Source: Microlunatus parietis (GTDB lineage: Bacteria; Actinomycetota; Actinomycetes; Propionibacteriales; Propionibacteriaceae). From it: a DNA stretch of 64,000 bases. Where the stretch lies: the NCBI RefSeq assembly GCF_013407955.1, contig NZ_JACCBU010000001.1, positions 5,580,001 through 5,644,000 on the forward strand, in the 5' to 3' direction. Both the position numbers and the translations under genes were made by a program. Below are positions 6,947 to 15,587 of this stretch, in pieces (positions within the stretch are counted from its first letter, which is position 1; each line of letters begins with the position of its first letter). The notes under the pieces were generated by a model. The model saw nothing but the letters and a program-made list of their open reading frames with translations. It did no database searches and was not told the origin of the DNA.

Positions 6947-9040
6947 ATGGCCGAGACGCACTGCCCGTACTGTGCCCTGCAGTGTGGGATGAACCTGACG
7001 CCGGGCGCGGCGGGCGTCGAGGTGGCCGGGCGGGAGTTCCCGACCAACCGCGGCGGCCTGTGCCGCAAGGGCTGGACCGCGGCCGCGGTGCTCGGCACTC
7101 CGGACCGGGTGACCGAGCCGCTGATCGCCGACGGCCGGGGCGGCTTCGCGGCAGCGTCCTGGGACATGGCGCTGGACCTGATCGCCGAACGGTTGATCAA
7201 GCTTCGCTCCAGCTACGGCGCGGACGCGAACGGCGTGTTCGGCGGCGGCGGGCTGACCAACGAGAAGGCTTATCTGCTGGGGAAGTTCGCCCGGGTGGCG
7301 CTCGGTACGGCCATGATCGACTACAACGGCCGGTTCTGTATGTCGTCGGCCGCGGCGGCGGCCAACCGGGGGCTCGGGCTGGACCGCGGGCTGCCGTTCC
7401 CGGTCACCGATCTTGATCAGGCCGGCCAACTGCTGCTGCTCGGCTCCAACGTCGCCGACACCATGCCGCCGTTCGTGCAGCACCTGGACGGGATCCGCGC
7501 CGGCGGCGGTCTGATCGTCGTGGACCCGCGCCGCTCGGCGACCGCGGACCTGACCGCGGACGGCGGCGGGCTGCACCTGCAGCCGGTGCCCGGCACCGAC
7601 CTCGCCCTGCTGCTGGGCATGATCAGGATCGCGATCGCCGAGGATCTCGTTGATCATGACTATCTGGTGGCCCGGACCGAGGGTTTCGAGGCGCTGGCCC
7701 GGTCGGTCGCGGCCTGGCACCCGGCCCGGACCCAGACCGTCACCGGAGTCCCGGCTTCTCTGATCCGGCAGGCGGTCCGGCTGCTCGCGTCGCGGGCCGG
7801 CAGCTACGTGATCACCGGGCGCGGTGTCGAGCAGCACGCCGATGGCACCGACACGGCGACCGCGGCGATCAACCTGGCCCTGGTGCTCGGTCTGGTCGGC
7901 CGGCCGGACTCCGGCTACGGCACGCTGACCGGCCAGGGCAACGGTCAGGGTGGCCGCGAGCACGGCCAGAAGGCGGACCAGTTGCCCGGCTACCGGATGA
8001 TCACCGACCCGACCGCGCGGGCCGCGGTGGCCGAGGTGTGGGGCGTGCCGGCCGACCGACTGCCGGGCCCGGGCCTCCCCGCGGTACGGCTGCTGGCCTC
8101 GATCGGCGAGCCGGGCGGGATTCGTTCCCTGCTGGTGCACGGCTCGAACCCGGTCGTGTCGGCGCCGCGTTCGCTGGCGGTGGCGGAACGGCTGCGCCGG
8201 CTGGACTTCCTGGTGGTGTCCGACTTCGTCCTCTCCGAGACGGCGCGGTTGGCGGACGTGGTGCTGCCGGTCACCCAATGGGCCGAGGAGGACGGCACGT
8301 TGACCAACCTGGAGGGGCGGGTGATCCGGCGCCGGGCCGCGGTGACACCGCCGGCCGGGGTGCGCAGCGAGCTGTGGATCCTCACCGAACTGGCCCGCCG
8401 GCTCGGCGAGACCACCGGCTTCAGCGCCGATCCGGAGACCGTGTTCGACGAGTTGCGGCGGGCCTCCGCGGGCGGCCGGGCGGACTACTCCGGGATCAGC
8501 TACGCCCGGCTGGACCAGGGCGAGGCCTGTTACTGGCCGTACCCCGAAGGTGGCCGGTCGACGCCGCGGCCGTTCACGGACGGCTTCCCGACGCCGAGCG
8601 GCCGGGCGAAGTTGATCACCGTCGAGTATCGCGGTCCGGCCGACCGGCTGCACCGGCGCGGCGAGCTGGTGTTGATCACCGGGCGGCTGCTGGAGCACTA
8701 CCAGTCCGGGGCGCAGACCCGGCGGGTGCCGGAACTGGCGGCGGCGCGGCCGGAGGCGATGCTGGAGATTCACCCGGCGACCGCGTCGGCGCTCGGCATC
8801 GGCGACGGCGAGCCGGTCCGGCTGCACAACGACCGTGGCGAGTGCCGGGTCAGGGCCGTCTACAGCAAGGCGATCCGCCGGGACACCGTGTTCCTGCCGT
8901 TCCACTTTCCGGACCGGCAGCGGGCGAACCTGCTCACCACCGAGGAGACCGATCCGGTCTCGGGGATGCCGGAGTTCAAGGTCGCGTCGGTGCGGGTCGA
9001 GCGCGTGGCGGCCGACGATCATGTGGAGGTGGGGGAATGA
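6947..9040 (+). CDS. nasA: Assimilatory nitrate reductase catalytic subunit (molybdopterin oxidoreductase)
   Basis: 697 residues, cytoplasmic type with no Tat signal. The N-terminal 4Fe-4S site is CPYCALQCG (7-15) with the fourth Cys in GLCRKGW (about 41). The Mo-ligand Cys lies in YNGRFCMSS (about residue 131). Further family motifs are LLLLGSNVADTMPPF, GLIVVDPRRSATADL, GQGNGQGGREHGQKADQLPGY and ADVVLPVTQWAEEDGTLTN. The C-terminal dinucleotide-binding domain begins near VLITGRLLEHYQSGAQTRRV. It follows narK with no gap and overlaps the electron-transfer gene by 4 nt. Molybdenum cofactor genes are elsewhere in the window (fdhD, moaA). Confidence 0.93.
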   Translation: MAETHCPYCALQCGMNLTPGAAGVEVAGREFPTNRGGLCRKGWTAAAVLGTPDRVTEPLIADGRGGFAAASWDMALDLIAERLIKLRSSYGADANGVFGGGGLTNEKAYLLGKFARVALGTAMIDYNGRFCMSSAAAAANRGLGLDRGLPFPVTDLDQAGQLLLLGSNVADTMPPFVQHLDGIRAGGGLIVVDPRRSATADLTADGGGLHLQPVPGTDLALLLGMIRIAIAEDLVDHDYLVARTEGFEALARSVAAWHPARTQTVTGVPASLIRQAVRLLASRAGSYVITGRGVEQHADGTDTATAAINLALVLGLVGRPDSGYGTLTGQGNGQGGREHGQKADQLPGYRMITDPTARAAVAEVWGVPADRLPGPGLPAVRLLASIGEPGGIRSLLVHGSNPVVSAPRSLAVAERLRRLDFLVVSDFVLSETARLADVVLPVTQWAEEDGTLTNLEGRVIRRRAAVTPPAGVRSELWILTELARRLGETTGFSADPETVFDELRRASAGGRADYSGISYARLDQGEACYWPYPEGGRSTPRPFTDGFPTPSGRAKLITVEYRGPADRLHRRGELVLITGRLLEHYQSGAQTRRVPELAAARPEAMLEIHPATASALGIGDGEPVRLHNDRGECRVRAVYSKAIRRDTVFLPFHFPDRQRANLLTTEETDPVSGMPEFKVASVRVERVAADDHVEVGE

Positions 9041-10566
9041 ACGGACCGGAACGGGTGGTGATCATCGGGTTCGGGCCGGTGGCGGCTCGGCTGATCGACC
9101 GGCTGCGCGCGGCCAACCGCAGTCGCCGGGAGGCGGGCGAGCCGGAGCGGTTCGCGATCACGGTGATCGGCGCCGAGCCGGAACCGGCCTACCACCGGGT
9201 CATGATCGGCGAACTGGCGACCGGGGTCGCGACCCGCGCGTCGCTCTGGCTGTCCGATGCGGCCGAGCTGATCGGTGACGGCGTGGACGTCCGGCTCGGC
9301 GCCGTGGTCACCGAGGTCGATCGCGAGGCCCGGACCGTGGCCCTGGCCGGCGGAGAGTTGATCGGCTGGCACCGGCTCGTCTTCGCGACCGGCGCCCGCG
9401 CCTATGTCCCTTCCCTGGAAGGGTTCTCCGGCCGGATCGACCCGCGTGAGCTGAGCGGCATCCAGGTGCTGCGATCCCTCGACGACGCGGACCGGCTGCG
9501 CGACTCGGTGGCCGCCGGCCGGCGGATCGTCGTGCTCGGCGGCGGCGTACTCGGCCTGGAACTGGTGCTCGGCCTGGCCCGGGCCGGGATCGACGCCACC
9601 TTGATCCACTCGGGCGAACACCCGATGGCCCGCGCCCTTGATCAGGACAGCGGCCGGCTGCTGCTCCGGGCGCTGCGTGCGGCTGGGGTGTTCGTGGTGT
9701 CCGATGTGATCTGCCGGGCGCTGCTCACCGAGCCCGACGATGATCATGGCCGCCGGTTCACCGGGATCGAGTTCAGCGACGGGCGGTTCGTCCGCGGCGA
9801 CGAACTCGTGCTGACCTGCGGCGCGCTGGCCCGGACCGAGCTGGCCGAGGCGGCGGGGCTGCGCTGTCACAACGGGATCCTGGTCGATCACGAACTCGCC
9901 TGCTGGGGTACGGATTCGATCTTCGCCGTCGGCGACTGCGCGGAGGTGCGGTGCGCCGCGGAGCCGTACTGTTCCGAATGTACGGAGCGTCCGCTGAAGA
10001 CGTCGGCGCCGGCCGGCCTGATCGCGCCGGGCTGGGAACAGGCGGAGGCGCTGGCGGATCGGCTGATCGACGGTGTCCCGGTCACGGTCGGGACGGGGAT
10101 CGACGGAATGATCCAGCTGAAGGCGGATGATCTTGATCTGGTGGCCGCCGGCGACACGCTGGCCGGACCCTGGACGCCGGGACTTGAGGTGGCCCAGTGG
10201 CTCGACCCGGCTCACGGCCGCTACGTCAAGATGATCACCAGGGAAGGACGGCTGACCGGCCTGGTGAGCCTGGGCATGCCGAACGCGGGCGCGGAGCTGG
10301 CCTGGCTGTACGACACCGGGACCGAACTGCCCTGGGATCGCTCCCTGCTGCTCCGCGGCGACGGCCCGGACGGTGGCGACGAGCCGTCCGGAGCGCCGGT
10401 CTGCCGCTGCAACGGAGTGCCGAAGGAGACCGTCCAGGCCGCGATCGCCGCGGGCTCCCGAACCGTCGCCGACGTCGGCCGGGAAACCCGCGCCGGCACC
10501 GGTTGTGGCGGCTGCCGGTCCAAGATCGCCGCGCTGCTGGAACAGGGCGAGGGAGCCCCATGCTAG
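9037..10566 (+). CDS. nasB: Nitrate reductase electron-transfer subunit: FAD/NAD oxidoreductase with a C-terminal BFD domain
   Basis: 509 residues. An FAD-binding motif starts at residue 6 (VVIIGFGPVAARLIDRL), an NAD-binding motif is near residue 168 (IVVLGGGVLGLELVLGLARAG), and the FAD-closing motif is IFAVGDCAEV. The C-terminus is a BFD-like cluster domain, CRCNG (about 456) and AGTGCGGC (about 490). It resembles the front half of NirB and the NasB-type electron donors of Bacillus. It probably passes electrons from NAD(P)H to nasA, to which it is coupled by an ATGA overlap. Last gene of the nitrate block. Confidence 0.85.
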   Translation: MNGPERVVIIGFGPVAARLIDRLRAANRSRREAGEPERFAITVIGAEPEPAYHRVMIGELATGVATRASLWLSDAAELIGDGVDVRLGAVVTEVDREARTVALAGGELIGWHRLVFATGARAYVPSLEGFSGRIDPRELSGIQVLRSLDDADRLRDSVAAGRRIVVLGGGVLGLELVLGLARAGIDATLIHSGEHPMARALDQDSGRLLLRALRAAGVFVVSDVICRALLTEPDDDHGRRFTGIEFSDGRFVRGDELVLTCGALARTELAEAAGLRCHNGILVDHELACWGTDSIFAVGDCAEVRCAAEPYCSECTERPLKTSAPAGLIAPGWEQAEALADRLIDGVPVTVGTGIDGMIQLKADDLDLVAAGDTLAGPWTPGLEVAQWLDPAHGRYVKMITREGRLTGLVSLGMPNAGAELAWLYDTGTELPWDRSLLLRGDGPDGGDEPSGAPVCRCNGVPKETVQAAIAAGSRTVADVGRETRAGTGCGGCRSKIAALLEQGEGAPC

Positions 10567-10624
10567 GAACTGGGTTGCTCCGCGCGAGCTGACCTGCCGA
10601 AGTGCCGGGTCGAATCGGGCCTGC

Positions 10625-10641
10625 CCCTTCGACAGGCTCAG
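10625..10641 (+). repeat. CCCTTCGACAGGCTCAG repeat copy
   Basis: Intergenic copy of the repeat found in nirB, 60 bp after the nasB stop codon. Confidence 0.8.
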
Positions 10642-10860
10642 CCCCGAATCCGCCGCACCCGAGCCGAAACAGCTGAGCCGGTTTCCGACGGATCGCGGCC
10701 GTCGTGGCCGTGGCGGGCGCAGTTCACTGAGCGGATGATGTGACCTCGCTTTCGCCGAGTTCTGCCGGTCAAGCGGTCCGCTCGGTGATGTCGAGGCTGC
10801 GATGATGAGGCAACGGTCGCGGTATGCGGGGGCGGTCGCGGCTGCGGAGGGCGGGGGCGT

Positions 10861-10936
10861 GTCGCGATTTCACTTCGCATCGACGGCTGCAACGTTGTAC
10901 CGGCCCGTTGTGGTCGACACCAAGAGGTTTCGCGAC
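10861..10936 (+). repeat. 76-bp imperfect palindromic element, copy A
   Basis: The arms are GTCGCGATTTCACTTCG (10861-10877) and CCAAGAGGTTTCGCGAC (10920-10936), imperfectly complementary. CAACGTTG (10890-10897) sits near the centre. Copy B (44767-44842, opposite orientation) has the same 76-bp length and the same offset of CAACGTTG, with roughly three quarters of positions identical by eye. Similarity continues weakly outside the core. Confidence 0.75.
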
Positions 10937-11541
10937 ATCGCCCGGGCAGGAACAGCGGCCGGTGCTCCGGGGCCGGTAGCGTCGGGTAACCCCTCGAGTC
11001 CTCGGTGCCGGACCGCTTGATCATGGTGGCCGGTCCGGCGGTGCGCTGCCCGGTCCGTCCAGCCCCGCTCGGGCACCGCCGCATCCACCGCCCCGGCCTC
11101 GGGCGACGACCCCGGGTCCAGCGGTCACCACTCGAACCACCAACGGCCGGCTGCACGCCGAACCAAGGTCACGTCGGGTTCGTGCCTGTGACGTGACGCA
11201 TGCTGCCTTGCCCGCCTGAATGATCACCACCGTCGGCTGCAGGGGGACCCGTCGGGAGGCATTCCGGGGCCGCAGCCGCGGTGGTGGGTTCAGCCGGGCT
11301 GGTTCGCGGGCGGTCGGCTGATCAGCGCCGGGTGCCGTCGTCCTTCCGCCGCAGCTCAATTGATCAAGCGCTTCAGAGCCGTCCAGCGTTCGAACTTGAG
11401 AGGGCTTCGCGCCAACGGCCGCGAGTGCCGGAGGTGGCGACCGCGAGTCGGCTCGATACGAGCGATCGGGGGATCCGGGGCTGAGCCTGCTCTTCGACAA
11501 GCTCAGCGAGCGGGTGCGGCAACACGTGCTAGGACTGGGTC

Positions 11542-12207
11542 ATGGATGCTGTGCTGGAAGCCTTCCGCGCGGAGGGCCGGGCCCTTCTCGGGATCGTCCG
11601 GGAACTCGGCGCCGATGATCTTGGGCGCCCGACGAACTGCCCGCCGTGGAACCTGGCCGAGCTGATCGTGCACATCGCCGACAGCATCCGGGTCGGCGAG
11701 TTCCGTACCGCTCCGGCCGGCACCCGTCCGCGCGAAGCCGCCGACTACTATTGCCGGCCCGAGCGAGGCACCGCCGAATACCGGGACAACAACGTGCGGC
11801 AGGCCCAAAGGGCCGCGGCTCGACTGGAGGCCGGCGTCGCCGATGTGCTGGCGGATTCGCTTCGGGACGCTACCGCGGCCCTCGCGGACGATGATCTTGG
11901 TCGGATCGTCGAGGTGCCCCGGGTCGGGCCGATGCGGCTCGGTGACTGGCTGGCGACCCGGGTGATCTCGCTGGCGGCGCACGGCCTGGACGTCGCGCTC
12001 TCCCTCGACCGGCCGCCGTGGACGACACCGGCGGCGCACGCGGTGATGGCGCCCGTGTTCCGCTCGCTGTTGGGCCAGGACTGTCCGGCCGGGCTCGGCT
12101 GGAACGAGGCCAGGGTGCTGGCCGTCGCGACCGGACGGGATCGGCTCACCGACGTCGAGCGGGACCAGCTCGGTCCGGCCGCGGCTCGGTTTCCGCTGCT
12201 GTCGTAG
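11542..12207 (+). CDS. Maleylpyruvate isomerase N-domain (DinB superfamily) protein
   Basis: 221 residues of the mycothiol-dependent maleylpyruvate isomerase / DinB-like four-helix fold. The N-terminal signature RPTNCPPWNLAELIVHIADS carries the first metal-ligand His of this family; the second His region is VISLAAHGLDVALSL (about residue 150). Members use mycothiol or bind a metal, but the substrate of this one cannot be inferred. It stands alone after a 975-bp gene-free gap. TAGGAC (11530-11535) lies 6 nt before the ATG, the same spacing as the other leaderless promoters but with a weaker -10. Confidence 0.75.
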   Translation: MDAVLEAFRAEGRALLGIVRELGADDLGRPTNCPPWNLAELIVHIADSIRVGEFRTAPAGTRPREAADYYCRPERGTAEYRDNNVRQAQRAAARLEAGVADVLADSLRDATAALADDDLGRIVEVPRVGPMRLGDWLATRVISLAAHGLDVALSLDRPPWTTPAAHAVMAPVFRSLLGQDCPAGLGWNEARVLAVATGRDRLTDVERDQLGPAAARFPLLS

Positions 12208-12272
12208 GGATTCCCGTCCGCCGACGCCGTCCGAGGACGCCAGACGGATCGACTGGAATCCTGGCCGAGGTG

Positions 12273-12884
12273 TCAGGACGGGCGGTCGAACCTGAAGTAG
12301 AGGTGATTGACCCCGTCGATCGCGACGGTGCGCGTGGCCACGAGTTCCTTCGCCTCGGCGCCGAGCTCGTCCAGCAGCCGGATTCCCTCGCCGAGCAGGA
12401 CCGGCACCTGGTGCAGGTGCAGTTCATCGACCAGACCGTCCCGGATCGCCTGCCTGATGATGCCGATGCCGCCGTAGATGCCGACGCTCCTGTCGCCGGC
12501 CGCGGCCTTGGCCTGCTCGACGGCCGAGGCCAGGCCGTCGGTGACGAAGTGGAAGCTGGTGCCGCCCTCCTTGTGCAGGACCTCGCGGGGGCGGTGGGTG
12601 ACGACGAAGACCGGCGCCCGGTAGGGCGGGTTGGTGCCCCACGGCTCCTCGCCGAAGTCGAACATGTTCCGGCCGAGCACGTACGCGCCGGCCTGGAACT
12701 CCTCGGCCACGAGATCATCGGCCGGTCCGGGCGTCCCGCCCGTCATCCCCTGCCGGTCCCGCCAGGTCGGCAGGTCGTGCACCCAACTGGTGAGCCGCCC
12801 GAGGTACTCCCAGGTCTTCTCGATCTCGGGGTGCCCGGCGTAGCCGTCGACGGACACGGACATCTGGGCGAACACGATTCCCAT
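12273..12884 (-). CDS. Dihydrofolate reductase / RibD C-terminal family reductase
   Basis: 203 residues, typical of the small RibD_C/DHFR-like reductases of actinobacteria. Visible features are the N-terminal strand VFAQMSVSVDGYAG, AYVLGRNMFDFGEEPWG, the strand PVFVVTHRPRE, the NADPH-loop region VGIYGGIGIIRQAIRDGLVDELHLH and the closing LLDELGA. Substrate unknown. An AAGGGG Shine-Dalgarno precedes the ATG. A short perfect palindrome (12908-12920) sits upstream and could bind a regulator. Convergent with the upstream gene. Confidence 0.82.
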   Translation of the reverse strand: MGIVFAQMSVSVDGYAGHPEIEKTWEYLGRLTSWVHDLPTWRDRQGMTGGTPGPADDLVAEEFQAGAYVLGRNMFDFGEEPWGTNPPYRAPVFVVTHRPREVLHKEGGTSFHFVTDGLASAVEQAKAAAGDRSVGIYGGIGIIRQAIRDGLVDELHLHQVPVLLGEGIRLLDELGAEAKELVATRTVAIDGVNHLYFRFDRPS

Positions 12885-12907
12885 GACTGACCCCTTCCAC
12901 TAACTGC

Positions 12908-12920
12908 TTGCAGATTGCAA
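12908..12920. promoter_or_regulatory. Small palindrome upstream of the DHFR-like gene
   Basis: TTGCA-gat-TGCAA, a perfect 5-bp inverted repeat in a locally AT-rich promoter region about 24 bp upstream of the ATG at 12884. It could be an ArsR/MarR-type operator; no regulator gene is adjacent. Confidence 0.3.
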
Positions 12921-12947
12921 TCAGAATAGAACGGCGCGTCGATGAGG

Positions 12948-14009
12948 TCAAATGAGCGGCTGGGTGCGGAAGGTGCGAGCGAGGCGTGCCGGCCACTCCG
13001 TGAAGTTGATCAACAGGTCGTCGGCGTGGGTGAGCTGGTCGATGGTTCCGACACGGGGCAGGTCGCGGAGCGCCGGATCGGTGATCGAGTCGACGATGGC
13101 GTCGATGAGGGCGGCCGAGTTCAGCACCGGGTAGGGCCGGACGGCAGCGTTGATTCCGACCTCGAACGGTCCGATCTTCGGTGGCACCGGCTCGCTCAGG
13201 CCGAGCTCGTTGTGCCGGCTGCCGGCCAAGATCATGGCCCGGAGCACCGAGTCGTCGGCCCGCCCGGTCGGTGGCTCGGTCAGGGCCCGATCGATCAAGG
13301 GTCCGAGGTCGCCGGCGGCGTCGAGGTCGTCGAAGGCGCGGCTGAACCACTTGTCGTACGGCCGATAGCGGCGTTCCTGCAGGAACGCCAATTCCATGAT
13401 CAACCGGCACAGCCGCGCGGTGATCAACCGGGCGCCCCGAAGATCACCGAGCTCGACGGAGCGGCCCAGGAAGGGTGATTGGTTGGCGATCAGGTGCCAC
13501 TGCGCCGCCATGATCCAGCGCCAGACGTCGTCCGGGTACCACTGGTAACGGGTGCGCAGTGCAGTGAGTTCGCCGAGGTCGTCGCGGAAGACCCTGCCGG
13601 CGGTGAGCTGCAGGAGGTGCTGCTGCGGGACGCTCAGCCAGGTCGCGAGATCGGGTGGTTCCAGGGTGATCGTGGGGATTCGGCGGGCCAGCCAGTCGGT
13701 GAGCGTACCGATCTCGAGATGGTGCGTCTCCTTGCCGGCGTCGAGGGAGTACCAGCTGGTAGGTCGGTCCCGATAGTGCAACGGGAGCCGGCCCTGGATC
13801 CGGTCACGGACGAGAGCTACATCCTCCTCGGCGAGAAAGACCTGGAGCCGCGGTCCCCACTCGTGATCGGTGGACCGCTCGGTGTCGTACCCGAGCACCT
13901 CGGAGCCTTCGCCGATCAGGCAGGCCGTGTGCGGTCGACCGATCAACGGCGCCACGACGTCCTCGTAGAAGCTGTGCGCCAGTTCCAGCCCCTTCACGAA
14001 CTCTGCCAT
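12948..14009 (-). CDS. DUF4037 domain protein (nucleotidyltransferase-like)
   Basis: 353 residues. The N-terminal third has the DUF4037 nucleotidyltransferase-like pattern: ELAHSFYEDVVAPLI, a GS motif in LIGEGSEVLGYDTERS, then TDHEWGPRLQVFL. The rest is helical (VWRWIMAAQWHLIANQS, LITARLCRLIMELAFL). No known substrate. The start is placed at ATG 14009 because TAGCGT (14017-14022) lies 7 nt upstream, the leaderless pattern seen repeatedly here. An in-frame GTG at 14033 would put the promoter inside the gene. A CTAGCG-type promoter and lack of neighbours on the same strand suggest a single-gene unit. Confidence 0.75.
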   Translation of the reverse strand: MAEFVKGLELAHSFYEDVVAPLIGRPHTACLIGEGSEVLGYDTERSTDHEWGPRLQVFLAEEDVALVRDRIQGRLPLHYRDRPTSWYSLDAGKETHHLEIGTLTDWLARRIPTITLEPPDLATWLSVPQQHLLQLTAGRVFRDDLGELTALRTRYQWYPDDVWRWIMAAQWHLIANQSPFLGRSVELGDLRGARLITARLCRLIMELAFLQERRYRPYDKWFSRAFDDLDAAGDLGPLIDRALTEPPTGRADDSVLRAMILAGSRHNELGLSEPVPPKIGPFEVGINAAVRPYPVLNSAALIDAIVDSITDPALRDLPRVGTIDQLTHADDLLINFTEWPARLARTFRTQPLI

Positions 14010-14070
14010 CCGGCCGACGCTAGTGCTGACCACCGTCAGGACGCGACTGATTTGCCGCCGTGACGCACGC

Positions 14071-14832
14071 TCAGGAGGTCCAGCGGAAACTGGCCCGGGC
14101 CGCGATCCCGCTGATCACCAACCAGCCCGCCAGCACCAGGACCGGCCACCACAGCGGAGCGCCGGCCGCGGCGGCTCGCAGGCCCTCGCCGAGCGCGCCG
14201 GTGGGCAGGAACGGAAGGATCGGGCGCAGGGCGGCGGGGTAACCGTCGATCGGGATGACCAGACCTCCAGCGGCGGCGAAGATCAGGTAGATCAGGTTCG
14301 CCAGGCCCAGCGTTGCCTCGGCGCGCAGCCGACCGGCCAGCAACAGGGCCAGGCAGCTGAACGTCGCGATCGCCAGCACCATGATCACCAAAGCTGCCAG
14401 CGCCGGCACCGGGCCGAACCGGGGTCGCCAGCCGAGCAGCAACCCGACCACGAAGATCACGATCAGCTGGCCGACCACGATCATGATCACGGCGAGGGTC
14501 TTGCCGGCCAGCAGGCCGGGGCGCCCGAGCGGCGTCGCCGCGAGGCGTTCCAGGACTCCATAGCGACGTTCGAAGCCAGTCGCGATCGCCACCGACGTGA
14601 AGGCGCTGGACCAGACCGCGAGCCCGAGCACCGACGGGACCAGGCTGCCGAGGTCGCCGAACGGCCCGCCGACGATCCGTCCGATGATCATGACGCCGAC
14701 CGGGATGACCAGCGCCAGCAACAGTTGCTCACCGTTGCGGACCAGGAGCTTCGCCTCGATGATCGCGTGCTGCAGGATCCGGCGGGATGCCGGAGCGGCC
14801 GCCGGGGCCGGCGTGAAGTCCAGGGTGGTCAT
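14071..14832 (-). CDS. ABC-2 type transporter permease
   Basis: 253 residues with six hydrophobic segments (LALVIPVGVMIIG, SVLGLAVWSSAFTSVAIATG, TLAVIMIVVGQLIVIFVVGLLL, ALAALVIMVLAIATFSCLALLL, LANLIYLIFAAAGGLVIPI, PVLVLAGWLVISGIAA). ABC-2 exporter permeases have this layout; LERLAATPLGRPGLLAGKTLA is a typical motif between helices 2 and 3. It pairs with the ATPase upstream, whose stop overlaps this ATG (ATGA). Likely exports a drug, lipid or peptide; substrate unknown. Confidence 0.85.
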   Translation of the reverse strand: MTTLDFTPAPAAAPASRRILQHAIIEAKLLVRNGEQLLLALVIPVGVMIIGRIVGGPFGDLGSLVPSVLGLAVWSSAFTSVAIATGFERRYGVLERLAATPLGRPGLLAGKTLAVIMIVVGQLIVIFVVGLLLGWRPRFGPVPALAALVIMVLAIATFSCLALLLAGRLRAEATLGLANLIYLIFAAAGGLVIPIDGYPAALRPILPFLPTGALGEGLRAAAAGAPLWWPVLVLAGWLVISGIAARASFRWTS

Positions 14833-15545
14833 GGCGTTCCCGGGTGGGTCGACGACAGGAAGATCTCCTCCAGGCTGGCGCCGCCCGCAGTCAGCTCCGC
14901 CACCGTACCGGCGATCTTGATCACGCCGCCGTCCAGGATCGACACCTGGTCGGCCAGCGCCTCCGCCTCCTCCATCGCATGCGTGGTGAGCAGAATCGCC
15001 ACCCCCGCGGTACGGAGCTCGCGCAGCAGTCCCCAGGTCGCCCTGCGTGCGTGCGGATCCATTCCGGCGGTCGGCTCGTCGAGGAAGATCAACTTCGGCC
15101 GGCCGATCAGCGCGCCGGCGAGATTGACCGCCTGCTGCTGGCCGCCGGACAACCGCCGGTACGGGATCCGGGCGTACGCGTCGATGCCCAGCCGAGCTTG
15201 CAGCACCGCGGGATCGTGCGGCTCGCCGTACAAGCTGCTCAGATAGCGCAACAACTCACCGGGCCGCACCCCCGACCAGGCCCCGGTGCTCTGCGGCATC
15301 ATGCCGACCCCGGCCAGCGCCGCCGGAGTCCCCGGAGCGGCACCGAGCACCGAGATCCGGCCGCCGTCGGGGGTGATCAGGCCGGCACAGCACCGGATCA
15401 ATGTCGTCTTGCCGGCACCGTTCGGGCCGAGCAGAGCCGTCAGTCGGCCGGGCTGCACGCCCAGGTTCACTTCGGACAGGATGCGGCGACCGCCGAGCCG
15501 TACCGAGAGTCCCTCGATCGTCAGGGCGGGATCCGGCTCGGGCAC
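14829..15545 (-). CDS. ABC transporter ATP-binding protein (exporter type)
   Basis: About 238 residues. Walker A LLGPNGAGKTTLI, Q-loop MMPQSTGAWSGV, signature LSGGQQQAVNLAGALIG, Walker B KLIFLDEPTAGMD and H-loop LLTTHAMEEAE are all present, the order of DrrA-like exporter ATPases. Start taken as GTG 15545 because TAGGAT (15553-15558) is exactly 7 nt upstream. The longer open frame upstream overlaps the divergent ligase gene and is not credible. Forms an operon with the permease. Confidence 0.88.
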   Translation of the reverse strand: MPEPDPALTIEGLSVRLGGRRILSEVNLGVQPGRLTALLGPNGAGKTTLIRCCAGLITPDGGRISVLGAAPGTPAALAGVGMMPQSTGAWSGVRPGELLRYLSSLYGEPHDPAVLQARLGIDAYARIPYRRLSGGQQQAVNLAGALIGRPKLIFLDEPTAGMDPHARRATWGLLRELRTAGVAILLTTHAMEEAEALADQVSILDGGVIKIAGTVAELTAGGASLEEIFLSSTHPGTP

Positions 15546-15552
15546 GGAAGCG

Positions 15553-15581
15553 ATCCTACGGCGCCCGGATTCGGTTAGCGT
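15553..15581. promoter_or_regulatory. Back-to-back leaderless promoters (ABC ATPase / DNA ligase)
   Basis: On the minus strand TAGGAT (15553-15558) is 7 nt from GTG 15545. On the plus strand TAGCGT (15576-15581) is 6 nt from ATG 15588. Only 42 bp separate the two start codons, so the two promoters must overlap in their -35 regions. Confidence 0.55.
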
Positions 15582-15587
15582 GTCGAC

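Larger units (their letters stand above)
10567..11541. other. Gene-free region with several repeats
   Basis: No open frame here has convincing coding character; the available frames are Arg/Pro-rich shadows. The stretch holds a CCCTTCGACAGGCTCAG copy (10625-10641), a GCAACGGTCGCGG copy (10810-10822), the 76-bp palindromic element (10861-10936) with weaker similarity to 44700-44935 on both sides, and a GCTGAGC...GCTCAGC hairpin with a variant repeat (11481-11507). From 11000 to 11480 I see nothing recognisable. Confidence 0.6.

Noticed and set aside
5480..9022. A very long open frame on the minus strand opposite narK and nasA (1180 codons).
   Set aside because: Antisense to two clearly recognised genes; His/Arg/Pro-rich composition with no motif. 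GC-rich codon structure creates such frames. The same applies to 59061-62411, 36680-38848 and 3806-5476 on the minus strand.
10638..11156. Minus-strand frame of 172 codons in the gene-free region.
   Set aside because: Arg/Pro/Gly-rich, no start signal, crosses the palindromic repeat; same for the frame at 11021-11500.
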